Source: Bacteroidales bacterium (lineage in GTDB: Bacteria; Bacteroidota; Bacteroidia; Bacteroidales; UBA932). From it: 64,000 nucleotides of DNA. The notes beneath the pieces are model-generated. The model was not told the origin of the DNA, did not search any database, and was given only the letters and a program-made list of their open reading frames with translations. Numbering within the stretch: the first letter of the stretch is position 1; each line of letters starts with the position of its first letter. Shown here in pieces: positions 7,837-17,413 of this stretch. The DNA is taken from positions 1-64,000 of the forward strand of contig JAKSJQ010000005.1 of the NCBI GenBank assembly GCA_024402115.1. The letters run 5' to 3'. A program made the position numbers and the translations under genes.

Positions 7837-9050
7837 TGAAGAAACTAGCAATATATACGGCGCTGCTTGTGTCCCTGTCCATTCTGGCAGGCTGCACGCG
7901 CGAGGCTCCGAGGGAGACCGACAGCTTCATGCTGACCTTCCTCATGCCCGAGGAGTGCAACGGCAACGCATTCTATTCGAACCAGACGGTCCGCATGAGC
8001 GGTGCCGCCGAATATGAGTTCGAGACCGACATCTGCGGAATGGTGAAGGTCGAGTCCGTGATTCCGGGCATCTATGACATCGTGACCAAGATGGAGATCT
8101 CCGGAGCACAGTATAAGGCCCTCCTCAAGGAGGATGCTCCTATCGAGGACAATGCCCGCGTACTGGTAGGCGTCTCGCTGATGAACCAGAAGATCTTCAC
8201 GGCCGAGGATCTCGAGATCCAGCTCAGCGCTTCCGTGCTCAGGAGCCTGATGATCTCCAAGGTCTATTACTCCGGTACCCGTGACAACATGGACCGTACT
8301 TACACTACGGACTCTTACGTCGAGATCTTCAACAACTCTGACGAGGTTGCATACCTCGACGGCATGTACCTGGCTCTTGCGGAGTCCGTGTCCCCTGCTG
8401 CCTATCCTGCAAAGGACAATCCGGACTCGATCTATGCACGTCAGGTGTGCCGCTTCCCTGGCAGCGGACATGACCATCCTGTGGCTCCGGGCTCCAGCAT
8501 CGTGATCGCGGCTCGCAGCGCGAGGAACCACCTCGAGAGCGCTCCAATTACAGTGGATCTCTCCGATGCTGACTTTGAGGTGAAACTCATCGAAGGCTCC
8601 GGCAACCCGGATGTCCCTATGCTTCCTCTGGTGCACAATTCGACCAACATCCAGTACCTGAACCTCATCAACGGAGGAATGAACGCGGTCTTCCTTTTCC
8701 AGACAGAGGAGGACGTGATGGGATGGCCTCTGGTCTACCAGCGTGGAAAGACTTCCGGAGAGCTCTTCATGAGAATACACAAGTCTGTGGTCATCGATGG
8801 CGTCGAGTGCCTCAAGAAACCGGCTCAGACAGCTCCGGACGTGAACACGAAGCGTCTGCAGTCGGACATCGACGCGGGATATATCGTGATTTCTTCAGTC
8901 AACGGATACACCCACGAGTCTGTCGAGAGGAAGGTTTCTCGTCAGGAGAACGGAAGATACTATCTCGAAGACACGAACAACAGCTCGGCGGATTTTGTCG
9001 TATGCACAGATCCGACCCCGCGCAAATATGACAAGGAGGGCCTGCTATGA
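7833..9050 (+). CDS. DUF4876-like surface lipoprotein
   Basis: The 405-residue product has a lipoprotein signal with lipobox LAGC (Cys21). The central part contains SKVYYSG and VEIFNNSDEVAYLDGMYLA, features I associate with DUF4876, a family of lipoproteins encoded next to TonB receptors in Bacteroidota; the segment resembles a lamin-tail-like beta sandwich. The gene overlaps the receptor gene (ATGA) and its own stop overlaps the start of the next gene in the same way, so translation is coupled across the three. A role as accessory binding protein for the receptor is inferred from position. No catalytic motif was seen. Confidence 0.75.
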   Translation: MMKKLAIYTALLVSLSILAGCTREAPRETDSFMLTFLMPEECNGNAFYSNQTVRMSGAAEYEFETDICGMVKVESVIPGIYDIVTKMEISGAQYKALLKEDAPIEDNARVLVGVSLMNQKIFTAEDLEIQLSASVLRSLMISKVYYSGTRDNMDRTYTTDSYVEIFNNSDEVAYLDGMYLALAESVSPAAYPAKDNPDSIYARQVCRFPGSGHDHPVAPGSSIVIAARSARNHLESAPITVDLSDADFEVKLIEGSGNPDVPMLPLVHNSTNIQYLNLINGGMNAVFLFQTEEDVMGWPLVYQRGKTSGELFMRIHKSVVIDGVECLKKPAQTAPDVNTKRLQSDIDAGYIVISSVNGYTHESVERKVSRQENGRYYLEDTNNSSADFVVCTDPTPRKYDKEGLL

Positions 9051-10636
9051 GAAAGACTATGACTCTTTTGCTCGCAGCCTTCTGCAGCATGGCCTTCGGA
9101 GCTTTCACTGCTTTCGCGCAGAAGCCGGAAAAGAAAGCCGGAGAACCTTCCGAATACAGGAAGATGGAGCTCGAGGAGCTGTACCAGCAGTACTCCAGGA
9201 CCAGGAACGCTGCCGGAATGGGACTCTCACAGCCTTCCAGCGGAAGCTTCACCACTCTCGGCGTGTTCACCCAGTCCGGGGATTACCACCTTGCCCAGGA
9301 AGGCAGCTCGGACATGGGCTTCGAGTTCTCTTCGATGCGCTATGACTCTTTCAGCGACAAGCTCTTCATGAAGGGATCATTCAGCTACACCCTCGACAAG
9401 GAGAAAGGACGGGCATGGTCCGACGTGATCGACCCATACTTCTCTAATCCATTCATCTACGGTTGTCAGGTCGCAAAGGACTATGGCAAGCATGACTGCG
9501 AGCTCGACTTCGACCTCTACACTGCCCCTCTCAGGGATATCGTCTCTGTCGGCCTTAAGGGAGAGTACCAGGTGAAGGATATCTACGGAAACCGTGACCC
9601 GCGTCCTAGGACAGGATATCTCAGGTATGAGATCATCCCATCGGTGCTCCTGAGCTTCGGCAAGCACCAAATTGGCCTCGATGCCGGATTCACCCACAGC
9701 AAGGAGAAGCTCCAGAACCTCACGACCATACAGTCCTACCCTAATCTCTGGTACTACAAGATGTCAGGTCTGGACCGTATCGACGGTGCCATCTCTGCGT
9801 ACTCAGGATTCAAGCGCCAGTTCATCGCGAACGGCTTCGTCTCTGACCTCAGCTACTCCTACTCTTCGGACAAGATCGACTTCGTCCTCAACGGCGGAGT
9901 CGCAGGTGAAGTCTCGAATGCCTATGGCGATAAGAAGCAGTGTCCGGGAACATACAATAGCCTCACCTACGACGGCCTTGCGGAGATGATACTGAAGACC
10001 GACCAGTTCGCGTTCAAGCTCGCCCTCAAGGGCAGCATGGTTGACGGCGGTGCAGACGAGAATCTCCAGGAGCTCACCAGCGTCAAGGACCCTGTGACCG
10101 GTGCGACGACCGAGACCTGGGAGACCCTCTACACCTACGAGAACAGGTACATGCTCAAGAAATATGATGCTGGACTCGACATGGACATCTACGCTCTGCG
10201 CAGCGAGTCCGGCTACAAGTACAGCATCGGTGCCCAGGTGAGCTACAATGGCTTCCGCAAGGAGTGCTTCCTCCCATACTCGTCGTTCATGGTCGATGCG
10301 CTCTACGCTGAGCTCAGAGGCTCGTACAGGCTGGTGGAGAGGAACTCTCACAGGCTTGACCTCGAACTTGCGGCGAATACCATCGCTCCTCTCCGTTCGG
10401 AACTTGAGTGCGCGAAGAGCAATGTCTTTGTCGAGGAGGTTCTCGCTCCGGACCAGGTCTACTACGGGTCTCAGACGATATGCGGACGCGGAAGCCTCAT
10501 CTACCACTTCCCTATGCGTCTTGGCAAGGCTGGCAGGGCTAACGGATATGTACGCCTCGAAGGAGAGTATCTTGCTTCGAAGAATGCCGGTAATCTTTAC
10601 GAAATCGCCCTTACACTGGGCCTGTTCACATTCTAG
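9047..10636 (+). CDS. DUF6850-like outer-membrane beta-barrel protein
   Basis: This encodes 529 residues. The signal peptide ends near TAFAQ (residue 25), followed by a helical stretch (MELEELYQQYSRTRNAAGMG) and then repeated amphipathic strands rich in Tyr, Phe and Gly to a terminal Phe, as expected for a barrel. The makeup and gene order (receptor, DUF4876, this protein) fit DUF6850, an uncharacterised family. It overlaps the gene before it by 4 bases and is 2 nt from the gene after it. A second pore in the same operon could let a processed product across the outer membrane, or could anchor the surface lipoproteins; neither is established. Confidence 0.75.
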   Translation: MRKTMTLLLAAFCSMAFGAFTAFAQKPEKKAGEPSEYRKMELEELYQQYSRTRNAAGMGLSQPSSGSFTTLGVFTQSGDYHLAQEGSSDMGFEFSSMRYDSFSDKLFMKGSFSYTLDKEKGRAWSDVIDPYFSNPFIYGCQVAKDYGKHDCELDFDLYTAPLRDIVSVGLKGEYQVKDIYGNRDPRPRTGYLRYEIIPSVLLSFGKHQIGLDAGFTHSKEKLQNLTTIQSYPNLWYYKMSGLDRIDGAISAYSGFKRQFIANGFVSDLSYSYSSDKIDFVLNGGVAGEVSNAYGDKKQCPGTYNSLTYDGLAEMILKTDQFAFKLALKGSMVDGGADENLQELTSVKDPVTGATTETWETLYTYENRYMLKKYDAGLDMDIYALRSESGYKYSIGAQVSYNGFRKECFLPYSSFMVDALYAELRGSYRLVERNSHRLDLELAANTIAPLRSELECAKSNVFVEEVLAPDQVYYGSQTICGRGSLIYHFPMRLGKAGRANGYVRLEGEYLASKNAGNLYEIALTLGLFTF

Positions 10637-10638
10637 AC

Positions 10639-12111
10639 ATGAAAAAGACCATAAGCATAATCATAGCCGCAGCGTCGCTGCTCTTCGCGTCCTGCCGTCA
10701 GCAGGAGGACACCAGGGTGTTCTCTCCGATGGTGGAGTTCGAGGGTACAGAGTATGTTGCCGCGGCTGAGGGACCGGGCGTCGACCTTACGCTCAGGCTC
10801 TCGCATCCTGCGCAGCTCGATTTCACCGTCGGCATAAGCCTCTCCGGTGATCTTGTGGAAGGCAGGCAGTTCTTTGTCGAATCGCATGAGATACCTGTCT
10901 CCAAGGGACAGGAAAGCATCAAGACCCACCTCTCGTTCGCCCAGGACGAGATCTGGAACGAAGAGTCTGACATACGTGTGACCCTTCTTCCTGGATTGCG
11001 TTATACCGTGGATCCTAACGGCAAGTGCATGACGACTGTCAAGGTAACCAAGGCCCAGACCCTTCCTGTGATTTCTGTCGTCTGCCTCGAGGAGAGGACA
11101 GTGACCAATCCTTTCTTCGCAGAGACTCTTCGTTTCGCGATTGAGACCAAGATAGCTCCTCGTGAGGACATAAGCGTGGACGTCGTGTTCGGAGACCTCG
11201 TCGCCGGCAGGGACTTCCTTCTCGACGGTTCTGAGGACGCAAGCGTCGCTTTGGCTGCGGGTCAGACCAGAGCCGAGTTCGAGGTCACCATCGTCCGCAG
11301 GGACGAGTCGGGAATTGACATGAATCTCGAGCTTGGCGTACAGACCAAGGCTGGGGTATATGTCGCGGCTGAAGGAACTCCGTGCATGATACGACTCTAC
11401 GATCCTGTCGTGGACTTCAGCCCAATCCAGAAGACTGCGGCGCTGAACAATGGCATCGGACATCAGATCAGGCAGGCGGTCAGGTCTGCGGACGGCACAT
11501 GGAACGGTAACACCGCGGCTGACTTCTACGTGCCGCAGACCGGCTCAAACTACCTCAGCTCGAACAGGAACCTGATGGATTCGCAGTGGCTTTGCAAGAT
11601 CGTTTCTCCGGGCTCGAACGCGTTGCGACTCACCGAACTATTCCCGGATTTCGCATATCCGAAGGAACTCTGCATCGCCGATTATGCGGCGAACAGTACC
11701 GCGAGGAACTTCTCTGCCTGCGATTCTCTCTTCCGCTTCGTACTCGACTATGGCTCTACCAAACAGGGTGCGATCATGCTCGGAGAAAGGCGTGAACTCT
11801 ACTGCTACATCGCGGAGCGAGCAGCATGGGAGGAGGGTGAGAATCCATACAAGGCATGGCAGCAGGATTCAAAGGCGACCAAGGGCGACATCGATGCGAG
11901 CACCTCGCCGTTGATCAAGGGAAAGGTCAGCGTCTTCATCGAGAAGATAGAGGGAAGATTCGACTTCACCGATGCTGCCGACACCATGGTCTTCTCCGTG
12001 TGGTACAGCAGTGACAGCCCGCATTTCATGCACGACGTGGACTTCGAGACCATCGCAGCTGAAAAGGATGGCGAATGCTGGAGAGTGGATTATAAGTTCT
12101 GGCCGCGATAA
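10639..12111 (+). CDS. lipoprotein with Calx-beta-like repeats
   Basis: The 490-residue product has a lipobox ending LLFASC (Cys19). Two repeats of about 110 residues resemble Calx-beta or sodium-calcium-exchanger-type modules: LTLRLSHPAQLDFTVGISLS with VEGRQFF, and LRFAIETKIAPREDISVDVV with VAGRDFL. The C-terminal half (from about residue 255) is a separate domain with many Trp and Tyr residues that I do not recognise. Such modules usually bind calcium or serve as spacers in surface adhesins. It is co-transcribed with the two genes upstream, from which it is 2 nt away. Confidence 0.65.
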   Translation: MKKTISIIIAAASLLFASCRQQEDTRVFSPMVEFEGTEYVAAAEGPGVDLTLRLSHPAQLDFTVGISLSGDLVEGRQFFVESHEIPVSKGQESIKTHLSFAQDEIWNEESDIRVTLLPGLRYTVDPNGKCMTTVKVTKAQTLPVISVVCLEERTVTNPFFAETLRFAIETKIAPREDISVDVVFGDLVAGRDFLLDGSEDASVALAAGQTRAEFEVTIVRRDESGIDMNLELGVQTKAGVYVAAEGTPCMIRLYDPVVDFSPIQKTAALNNGIGHQIRQAVRSADGTWNGNTAADFYVPQTGSNYLSSNRNLMDSQWLCKIVSPGSNALRLTELFPDFAYPKELCIADYAANSTARNFSACDSLFRFVLDYGSTKQGAIMLGERRELYCYIAERAAWEEGENPYKAWQQDSKATKGDIDASTSPLIKGKVSVFIEKIEGRFDFTDAADTMVFSVWYSSDSPHFMHDVDFETIAAEKDGECWRVDYKFWPR

Positions 12112-12170
12112 AAATTAAAATTTTTATAAAATTATTTATAAATTGCGGAATCTTTTGTGGTTATCGTAGA
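12112..12170 (+). other. AT-rich spacer inside the operon
   Basis: This 59-nt gap is almost all A and T in its first half, unlike the other junctions of the operon, which overlap or are under 10 nt. No match to TAnnTTTG and no terminator hairpin was found. It may allow internal initiation or transcript processing before the metalloprotease gene. Confidence 0.3.
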
Positions 12171-13925
12171 ATGAAAAGATTTATCATATCCGCCATACTG
12201 CTCATCACGACCGCACTTGCTTTCGGTGCGGAAAGAATCAGGATGGACATTCCGGCTGACATGCTGGATACGGACTGCCTTTTCGGATCAAGGCTGGTGA
12301 GGGTCAGCAAGCCATCAAGCAAGGCCTATTCTGACGGCCAGATGAAGGAGCAGCCAGTGCTCGTGCGCCTCAGGAACGAGGGTAACGAGTACATCACCAT
12401 GACCCAGATCGGACATACCGATTCTGAGGGTACAAGCTGGAAGACCAGGAACGATACCTTCGCTACCGAGCGCTTCCGCATCATCAGTATCAACGACGGC
12501 AGCTATACGGTCGACATGACCGAGTACCTCTCGAGCTACCCCCTTCTCGTTTCGGTCATCACTCCGAAGGACCTCAAGGGAAATGCTGCGAACTACGAGA
12601 TCAGAAACAGCTCTAAGGGAGACGGCTACATCACCATGCTTCTGGACTATGCTTATCCGGACGCACTCCATGCCCGTGTCAACTATTTCTTCATGAAGCT
12701 TCGTCCGAACGCGCTTTCGTTCAATGGAGTTGACGGTGAGAAGGTCGGCTACGAGAGCCTTGAGTACAGGAACTCGAAGGGTGAGCGCAGCTACAAGCCA
12801 TATCGCTGGGACCTCTCTGCTGGTCGCCAGATCGTTTTCTATGTGGACCGCGCCTTCCCTAAGGAGTGGTTCCCTTACATCAAAGAGGGTCTCGAGGACT
12901 GGAACAAGGCTTTCGAGGCTATTGGAATCCACTCACCTATCGTCGTCCTCCAGGAGACTGACGCCGTAGACAGGAATTCTCCGCTCGTTAACATGGTGAG
13001 GTTCGTGGACAGCAGCGAGGCCAATGCAAAGGGCCAGTGCTTCGTCGATCCTCGAAGCGGTGAGGTCCTCCAGGCAGACATACTCTGGTGGAAGGGTGCG
13101 CTCAAACTCATGTGCGACTGGCGCTATCTCCAGACAGGTGCTGCCGATCCTGCTGCAAGGCAGCTCGAATATCCGCTCGAGATGATCGGTCCTATGATCA
13201 GGCATGCCATGAGTCATGAGATGGGTCATGTGCTCGGACTCAGTCACAATATGGGAGGTTCTTGGGCATATACTCCTGAGCAGCTCAAGAGCCCTGAGTT
13301 CACTGCAGTGTATGGCACTACGGCTTCGATCATGGACTATGCTCGCTACAACCATATCGCGACTCCAGCTGACGTCGAGGCTGGAGTGAACATGCTTCCG
13401 CCAAGGCTCGGTCCGTACGACATGTACGCGATCGCGGCGGGCTATTCGAAGGAGGATGCTGCTCCGGGAGAGTATTGCTTCTTCTCCCCTTTCATCTCTG
13501 CTGCCATCTCTCCGGATCCGTCATCGCAGGCTGAGACCCTCGGCAACGATGTCATCAAGTCGTCCGACAAGGGACTCTACAACTGTCTGCAGCTTCTTCT
13601 TAGCGACGGTCTCACGAAGGAACGCGTGGATCTTATCCAGAAGCAGTATTACAAGTACATCCACCTTGCCCTCTCAAACCTCGGCGGTACGGTACACGGA
13701 GTACCGGTCAATCTCGTTAAGCAGATACAGACCCTGAACTTCATCTTCCGTGGTCTAGAGGATTGCCCTCAGGCAATTTACGATAAGGATGCTGAGAAAC
13801 AGATTCTCAATGAGCTCAACGGCAAGTTCATTCCGAAGAGAATCACCGACAACAACGGACCGAAGGCTCTCAAGGCTTACCAGAAGGTCCTCAAGTACAG
13901 AAAGAAAAAATTCACCAACAAATAA
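12171..13925 (+). CDS. zinc-dependent metalloprotease (metzincin-like)
   Basis: A 584-residue secreted protease with a signal peptide ending near LAFGA (residue 20). The zinc motif HEMGHVLGLSH (His349, Glu350, His353, His359) is followed by a Met-turn candidate ASIMDYAR (Met388), the arrangement of metzincins. The N-terminal 200 residues are a beta-rich domain as in the large Bacteroidota zinc-dependent metalloproteases with DUF5117 and DUF4953; those are usually about 800 residues, so this is a shorter form. No lipobox is seen. Its place in a receptor operon suggests that it frees or trims a ligand, for example a protein-bound metal or peptide, for uptake. That link is inference. Confidence 0.85.
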   Translation: MKRFIISAILLITTALAFGAERIRMDIPADMLDTDCLFGSRLVRVSKPSSKAYSDGQMKEQPVLVRLRNEGNEYITMTQIGHTDSEGTSWKTRNDTFATERFRIISINDGSYTVDMTEYLSSYPLLVSVITPKDLKGNAANYEIRNSSKGDGYITMLLDYAYPDALHARVNYFFMKLRPNALSFNGVDGEKVGYESLEYRNSKGERSYKPYRWDLSAGRQIVFYVDRAFPKEWFPYIKEGLEDWNKAFEAIGIHSPIVVLQETDAVDRNSPLVNMVRFVDSSEANAKGQCFVDPRSGEVLQADILWWKGALKLMCDWRYLQTGAADPAARQLEYPLEMIGPMIRHAMSHEMGHVLGLSHNMGGSWAYTPEQLKSPEFTAVYGTTASIMDYARYNHIATPADVEAGVNMLPPRLGPYDMYAIAAGYSKEDAAPGEYCFFSPFISAAISPDPSSQAETLGNDVIKSSDKGLYNCLQLLLSDGLTKERVDLIQKQYYKYIHLALSNLGGTVHGVPVNLVKQIQTLNFIFRGLEDCPQAIYDKDAEKQILNELNGKFIPKRITDNNGPKALKAYQKVLKYRKKKFTNK

Positions 13926-13934
13926 CAAAGTAAT

Positions 13935-15431
13935 ATGTTCAACATCTCAAAGACCATCAAGGCAGCAGCCATGATTGCTGTGTGCCTTGTAAGCTTCTCA
14001 TGTAACAAGAATGAGGTTACAGAGCTCAAGCTTTCGGACAGCGTCGCAAATTTCGACGCAGCGGCTTCATTAAAGAACATCACTGTAAAAAGCAACGTCA
14101 ATTGGACTGCTACCAGCGATGCAACCTGGCTCGAGGCTGTTGCATCAAACGGCACGCTCACTCTTAACGCGAGTGCAAATACTTCTTTCGACGCTCGTAA
14201 TGCAACCGTTACCGTAAAGGCTAACGAACTCACCGAGACCGTAAAGGTAACTCAGCTCGGTATGGCACCAGCTATCGCAGTCAATCCTGAGACCGTAGCG
14301 GTCGATGCAGGTTGCGGCAGCTATAAGGTAGAGGTTACATCTAACGCTCAGTGGGAGTATGCTTTCGACGAGGAGGCATGCGACTGGATCGCTATCACTC
14401 TCGACAGGGATATCGAGGGCTACAACGCCAACATGTGGATCGACGTAAACGAGAACTTCTATCTCGAGGCTAGGTCAGTCGTTATCACCGTTACCGAGAA
14501 GCAGGGTGGCAATTCTAAGACCATCACCGTAGCTCAGGAGGCTTCTGCTCCTTCACACTTCACCGATTCTCTTGCACTCGTTGCCATGTACAACGCATCT
14601 AACGGTGCCAAGTGGGCAAAGGACAACTGGGACCTCACCAAGCCAATCAACGAGTGGCCTAAGGTTACTGTAAATGAGGACGGCCGTGTGACCAAGATCA
14701 ACCTCGGTACCAAGACCATCACTGAGGCAGCATGGGAGATCCCTGCAGAAATCGGTACACTCACCGAGCTCACCGAGCTCGTTCTCGGTTCTAACATGGT
14801 TACCGGCGAGTTCCCTGAGTGCCTCTATGAGCTCAAGAACATCGTCAAGCTCAACCTCCCTACCAACACCATCTCAGGTTCTTTCTCAGCCAAGATGGCA
14901 AACTGGACCAAGCTTGATGAGTTCAGCCTCCTCAACAATGTTGACTTCGGCGGTGCCATCCCTGCAGAGATCGGCGAGTGCGCTGACCTCCGTCTCCTCA
15001 ACCTCAACGGTACCTCTGTATCAGGCGCTATCCCTGCAGAGCTTGCAAAGTGCCAGAAGCTTCAGTTCTTCATGTGCTTCAAGACCAAGCTTTCAGGCGA
15101 GCTCCCTGACATCTGGGACAAGTTCCCTGATCTCAGGACCATCCAGCTCTACCAGTGCGAGGGCCTTACCGGCAATCTTCCTGAGTCTCTCGGCCGCCTC
15201 AAGTCATCCGCTGCCACTGTCAGCCTCCAGATGTATGGCTGCAACTTCACCGGCAACATCCCTGAGTCATTCAGCGAGCTTCCTGCAGGCGCAAAGCAGC
15301 TCCGTCTCCAGGGCAACAAGATGCAGGGTGTCATCCCTGCAGCTGTCCAGGCACATGCAAACTGGGCTAAGTGGGAGCCTGAGAAGTATCTCTTCCCTCA
15401 GCAGGAGGGTTATGGCCTCAGCGCAGAGTAA
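13935..15431 (+). CDS. BACON-domain, leucine-rich-repeat surface lipoprotein
   Basis: The 498-residue product carries lipobox VSFSC (Cys23), two BACON-like domains (about 28-110 and 113-207; the phrases NVNWTATSDATWLEA and NAQWEYAFDEEACDWIAI are typical) and a C-terminal set of plant-type leucine-rich repeats (about 240-470) with recurring IPAEIG and GNIPESF phrases. BACON domains bind carbohydrate or glycoprotein, or act as spacers; LRRs bind proteins. It is the last gene of the operon, 9 nt after the protease gene and just before a strong terminator. Codon choice in the LRR part is very uniform, suggesting high expression. Confidence 0.85.
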   Translation: MFNISKTIKAAAMIAVCLVSFSCNKNEVTELKLSDSVANFDAAASLKNITVKSNVNWTATSDATWLEAVASNGTLTLNASANTSFDARNATVTVKANELTETVKVTQLGMAPAIAVNPETVAVDAGCGSYKVEVTSNAQWEYAFDEEACDWIAITLDRDIEGYNANMWIDVNENFYLEARSVVITVTEKQGGNSKTITVAQEASAPSHFTDSLALVAMYNASNGAKWAKDNWDLTKPINEWPKVTVNEDGRVTKINLGTKTITEAAWEIPAEIGTLTELTELVLGSNMVTGEFPECLYELKNIVKLNLPTNTISGSFSAKMANWTKLDEFSLLNNVDFGGAIPAEIGECADLRLLNLNGTSVSGAIPAELAKCQKLQFFMCFKTKLSGELPDIWDKFPDLRTIQLYQCEGLTGNLPESLGRLKSSAATVSLQMYGCNFTGNIPESFSELPAGAKQLRLQGNKMQGVIPAAVQAHANWAKWEPEKYLFPQQEGYGLSAE

Positions 15432-15452
15432 TCTTCTAGGCTAAATATTGCT

Positions 15453-15488
15453 AAAAGGGCAGTGACATCGGGTCGCTGCCCTTTTCTG
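15453..15488 (+). terminator. strong terminator of the receptor operon
   Basis: Fourteen-base arms AAAAGGGCAGTGAC (15453-15466) and GTCGCTGCCCTTTT (15472-15485), with a single G-U pair and a five-base loop, run into a T-rich tract. The TTG of the next promoter starts two bases after it. Confidence 0.85.
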
Positions 15489-15489
15489 T

Positions 15490-15519
15490 TTGCTTTGTGG
15501 GGACTATTTCGTACTTTTG
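15490..15519 (+). promoter_or_regulatory. promoter TTG-N19-TACTTTTG
   Basis: TTG at 15490-15492 and TACTTTTG at 15512-15519 with 19 bp between match the Bacteroidota consensus. The box ends 30 nt before the ATG at 15550. Confidence 0.7.
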
Positions 15520-15549
15520 GAAAGTATTAAAGGTATTAGAATTGAAATT

Positions 15550-16056
15550 ATGGCAAAGTTGTTCTCATATATCGCAGCGTCGCTGCTTTTGCTTGCGGCT
15601 ACTCCGCTAATGGCGCAAGTCTATCCGTCAGCAGTTTTTTCAGTCGATGGAGCAATGTCGGCAGAAGATCCGACGTCCGTCGAGAGCACGATGCCAACCA
15701 TATCAGTGCCATCTGCAGTGATGACCAGTCCAAGCCAGATCATGCAGCAGCTGGACTACCCCATCGACGAGGCGTTCTCTGTTACGCCTGAACTCCTGAA
15801 GGCACGCAATCAGCTGCATGCAGGAAAGGTGATGCTCATCGCGGCCGGCGCACTCACTGCCGCTTCTGCCGGCATGTACGCTTGTGCCTGGTATGCGATG
15901 GGAGAAGGAGGAGTGCTTCCGACCACGCTCTCTGTCGCCGGAATCACCGGAATAAGCGCATCTCTCATCCTCTATGTGACCGGATCGGTCATGTATGTGA
16001 AAGGAAGGAAAACCGTTCTCAGGGCGACTCCGGGCGGCATAGCGCTGAATTTCTAA
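15550..16056 (+). CDS. small exported protein with two C-terminal membrane helices
   Basis: The 168-residue product starts at the ATG at 15550, which gives a signal peptide ending PLMAQ; the longer reading frame from 15490 would run through the promoter. A Pro, Ser and Thr-rich middle is followed by two hydrophobic segments (about residues 94-113 and 121-144) and a basic tail. I do not recognise a family. It has its own promoter and is 87 nt from the NigD-like gene. Confidence 0.65.
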   Translation: MAKLFSYIAASLLLLAATPLMAQVYPSAVFSVDGAMSAEDPTSVESTMPTISVPSAVMTSPSQIMQQLDYPIDEAFSVTPELLKARNQLHAGKVMLIAAGALTAASAGMYACAWYAMGEGGVLPTTLSVAGITGISASLILYVTGSVMYVKGRKTVLRATPGGIALNF

Positions 16057-16143
16057 CTTTTTTGCATTTTTTCTGACTGTCCATGCAAGATTTCCGCTGA
16101 TCGCGGTCTTTATATGCAGGACAAACGTTAAAACATATAAGAT

Positions 16144-16833
16144 ATGAAGACAGGAAGACTTATTTCATTTGCGCTCATCTGCGCAGCGGCAATGGTTTCG
16201 CTCCAGTCATGTCTCAAGGACAATGGCAGCGACCGTATAATCCCGGCACTCGTGACCATCGACTCGAACGAGGCTGGCACCACTTTCCAGCTCAATGACT
16301 CCACCGTCATCAAGCCAACCAACATCAAGGCCAACCTCTATAAGGGCAGGTCGGTGAGGGCTCTCGTGAACTTCTCCGTGGACGACGTCAATGTCCTTGA
16401 CAGACCTGAGTTCGAGGCGAAGATCTTCACCATCGACACCATCCGCACCAAGAAGTCGGTTCCGGATCTCGGCGAGCTCAATGACAAGGAGTATGGAAAC
16501 GACAAGATCGAGATCGTCAACGACTGGGTCAGCATCGGAGAGGACGGCTATCTCACACTCAGGATCCGTACATGGAGGTATGACGCGAACAAGGTGCACT
16601 ATGTGAACCTCGTGCGCATCGAGAACGAGAAGGACGGTGACAAGGAGTACACCTTCGAGCTCCGTCACGACGCATGCGGCGATCTTCCAAGCGTCCAGGC
16701 TGACGGCATCATGGCGTTCGACCTCAATGAACTCGCACCGGAGGACAGGTCACCTGTGACACTCCATCTCAAGTGGCGCGGCTTCGTGGAGGACAAGAGC
16801 GCGAACGTCAGACTCACCTTCAGGAAGAAATAG
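16144..16833 (+). CDS. NigD-like lipoprotein
   Basis: The 229-residue product has a lipobox with Cys23 (SLQSC) and two beta-rich domains; phrases such as GRSVRALVNFSVDD and LTLRIRTWRYDANKVHYVNLVR are characteristic of the NigD-like family of Bacteroidota lipoproteins, named for the nig locus of Prevotella nigrescens. The molecular role of most members is unknown. It is 19 nt upstream of an ECF sigma factor gene on the same strand, so the three genes 16144-18783 may be co-transcribed. No TAnnTTTG box was found in the 87-nt gap upstream. Confidence 0.75.
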   Translation: MKTGRLISFALICAAAMVSLQSCLKDNGSDRIIPALVTIDSNEAGTTFQLNDSTVIKPTNIKANLYKGRSVRALVNFSVDDVNVLDRPEFEAKIFTIDTIRTKKSVPDLGELNDKEYGNDKIEIVNDWVSIGEDGYLTLRIRTWRYDANKVHYVNLVRIENEKDGDKEYTFELRHDACGDLPSVQADGIMAFDLNELAPEDRSPVTLHLKWRGFVEDKSANVRLTFRKK

Positions 16834-16852
16834 GCAGCCCGGATGGCTTCAG

Positions 16853-17413
16853 ATGTCAGGAATATTCAGCAGATACAGAAATGAAGAAACGCGGATCCTC
16901 GAACTCTTCAGAGACGGGGATCCTGCTGCTTCACGCGCACTCTACGATGCGTATGCGGGCTATCTGACTGCAGTCTGCTCGAGATATCTGGACAATGACG
17001 CGGATGTCGAGGACGTGCTCCAGGAAAGCTTCATGGCCATCTTCGAAGCCGTCCCCGACTTCGAATACAGAGGCAGGGGCTCGCTGAAGTCATGGATGGC
17101 CAGGATTGTGGTCAACCGTGCGCTCAAGCACCTGCGGGACTCACGGCGCATCGTATTCACAGACATCGGCGACATCGACCTGCCGGAGGAGCCGGACACC
17201 GAGTCTATCCCGCCCGGGGTGATACATGCCCTCATCCGGCGGCTGCCGGACGGCTACCGAACAATCTTCAACCTCTATGTCATAGAGGAACGCAGCCACC
17301 GCGAGATCGCGAAGCTGCTCGGGATCACGGAGAGCACCTCCGCATCCCAGCTCCACAGAGCGAAGGCCATGCTGGCCGCAATGATCAAGGATTACCAGAA
17401 CGGAAAACGATGA
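16853..17413 (+). CDS. ECF-type RNA polymerase sigma factor
   Basis: A 186-residue sigma-70-family protein. Region 2 (about 25-95) has YLDNDADVEDVLQESFMAIFE and the melting-region phrase GSLKSWMARIVVNRALKHLR, and region 4 (about 122-178) has LPDGYRTIFNLYVIEERSHREIAKLLGI. No N-terminal extension is present. The stop codon overlaps the start of the next gene (ATGA at 17410-17413), whose product has the layout of a membrane-bound partner, so this pair is likely a sigma factor with its regulator. The targets are unknown, and no second copy of a plausible autoregulated promoter could be picked out by eye. Confidence 0.92.
   Translation: MSGIFSRYRNEETRILELFRDGDPAASRALYDAYAGYLTAVCSRYLDNDADVEDVLQESFMAIFEAVPDFEYRGRGSLKSWMARIVVNRALKHLRDSRRIVFTDIGDIDLPEEPDTESIPPGVIHALIRRLPDGYRTIFNLYVIEERSHREIAKLLGITESTSASQLHRAKAMLAAMIKDYQNGKR

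Noticed and set aside
17092..17409. Longer N-terminus for the barrel protein after the ECF sigma gene
   Set aside because: This stretch is an alternate frame of the sigma factor gene; the ATGA overlap at 17410 gives a natural start.
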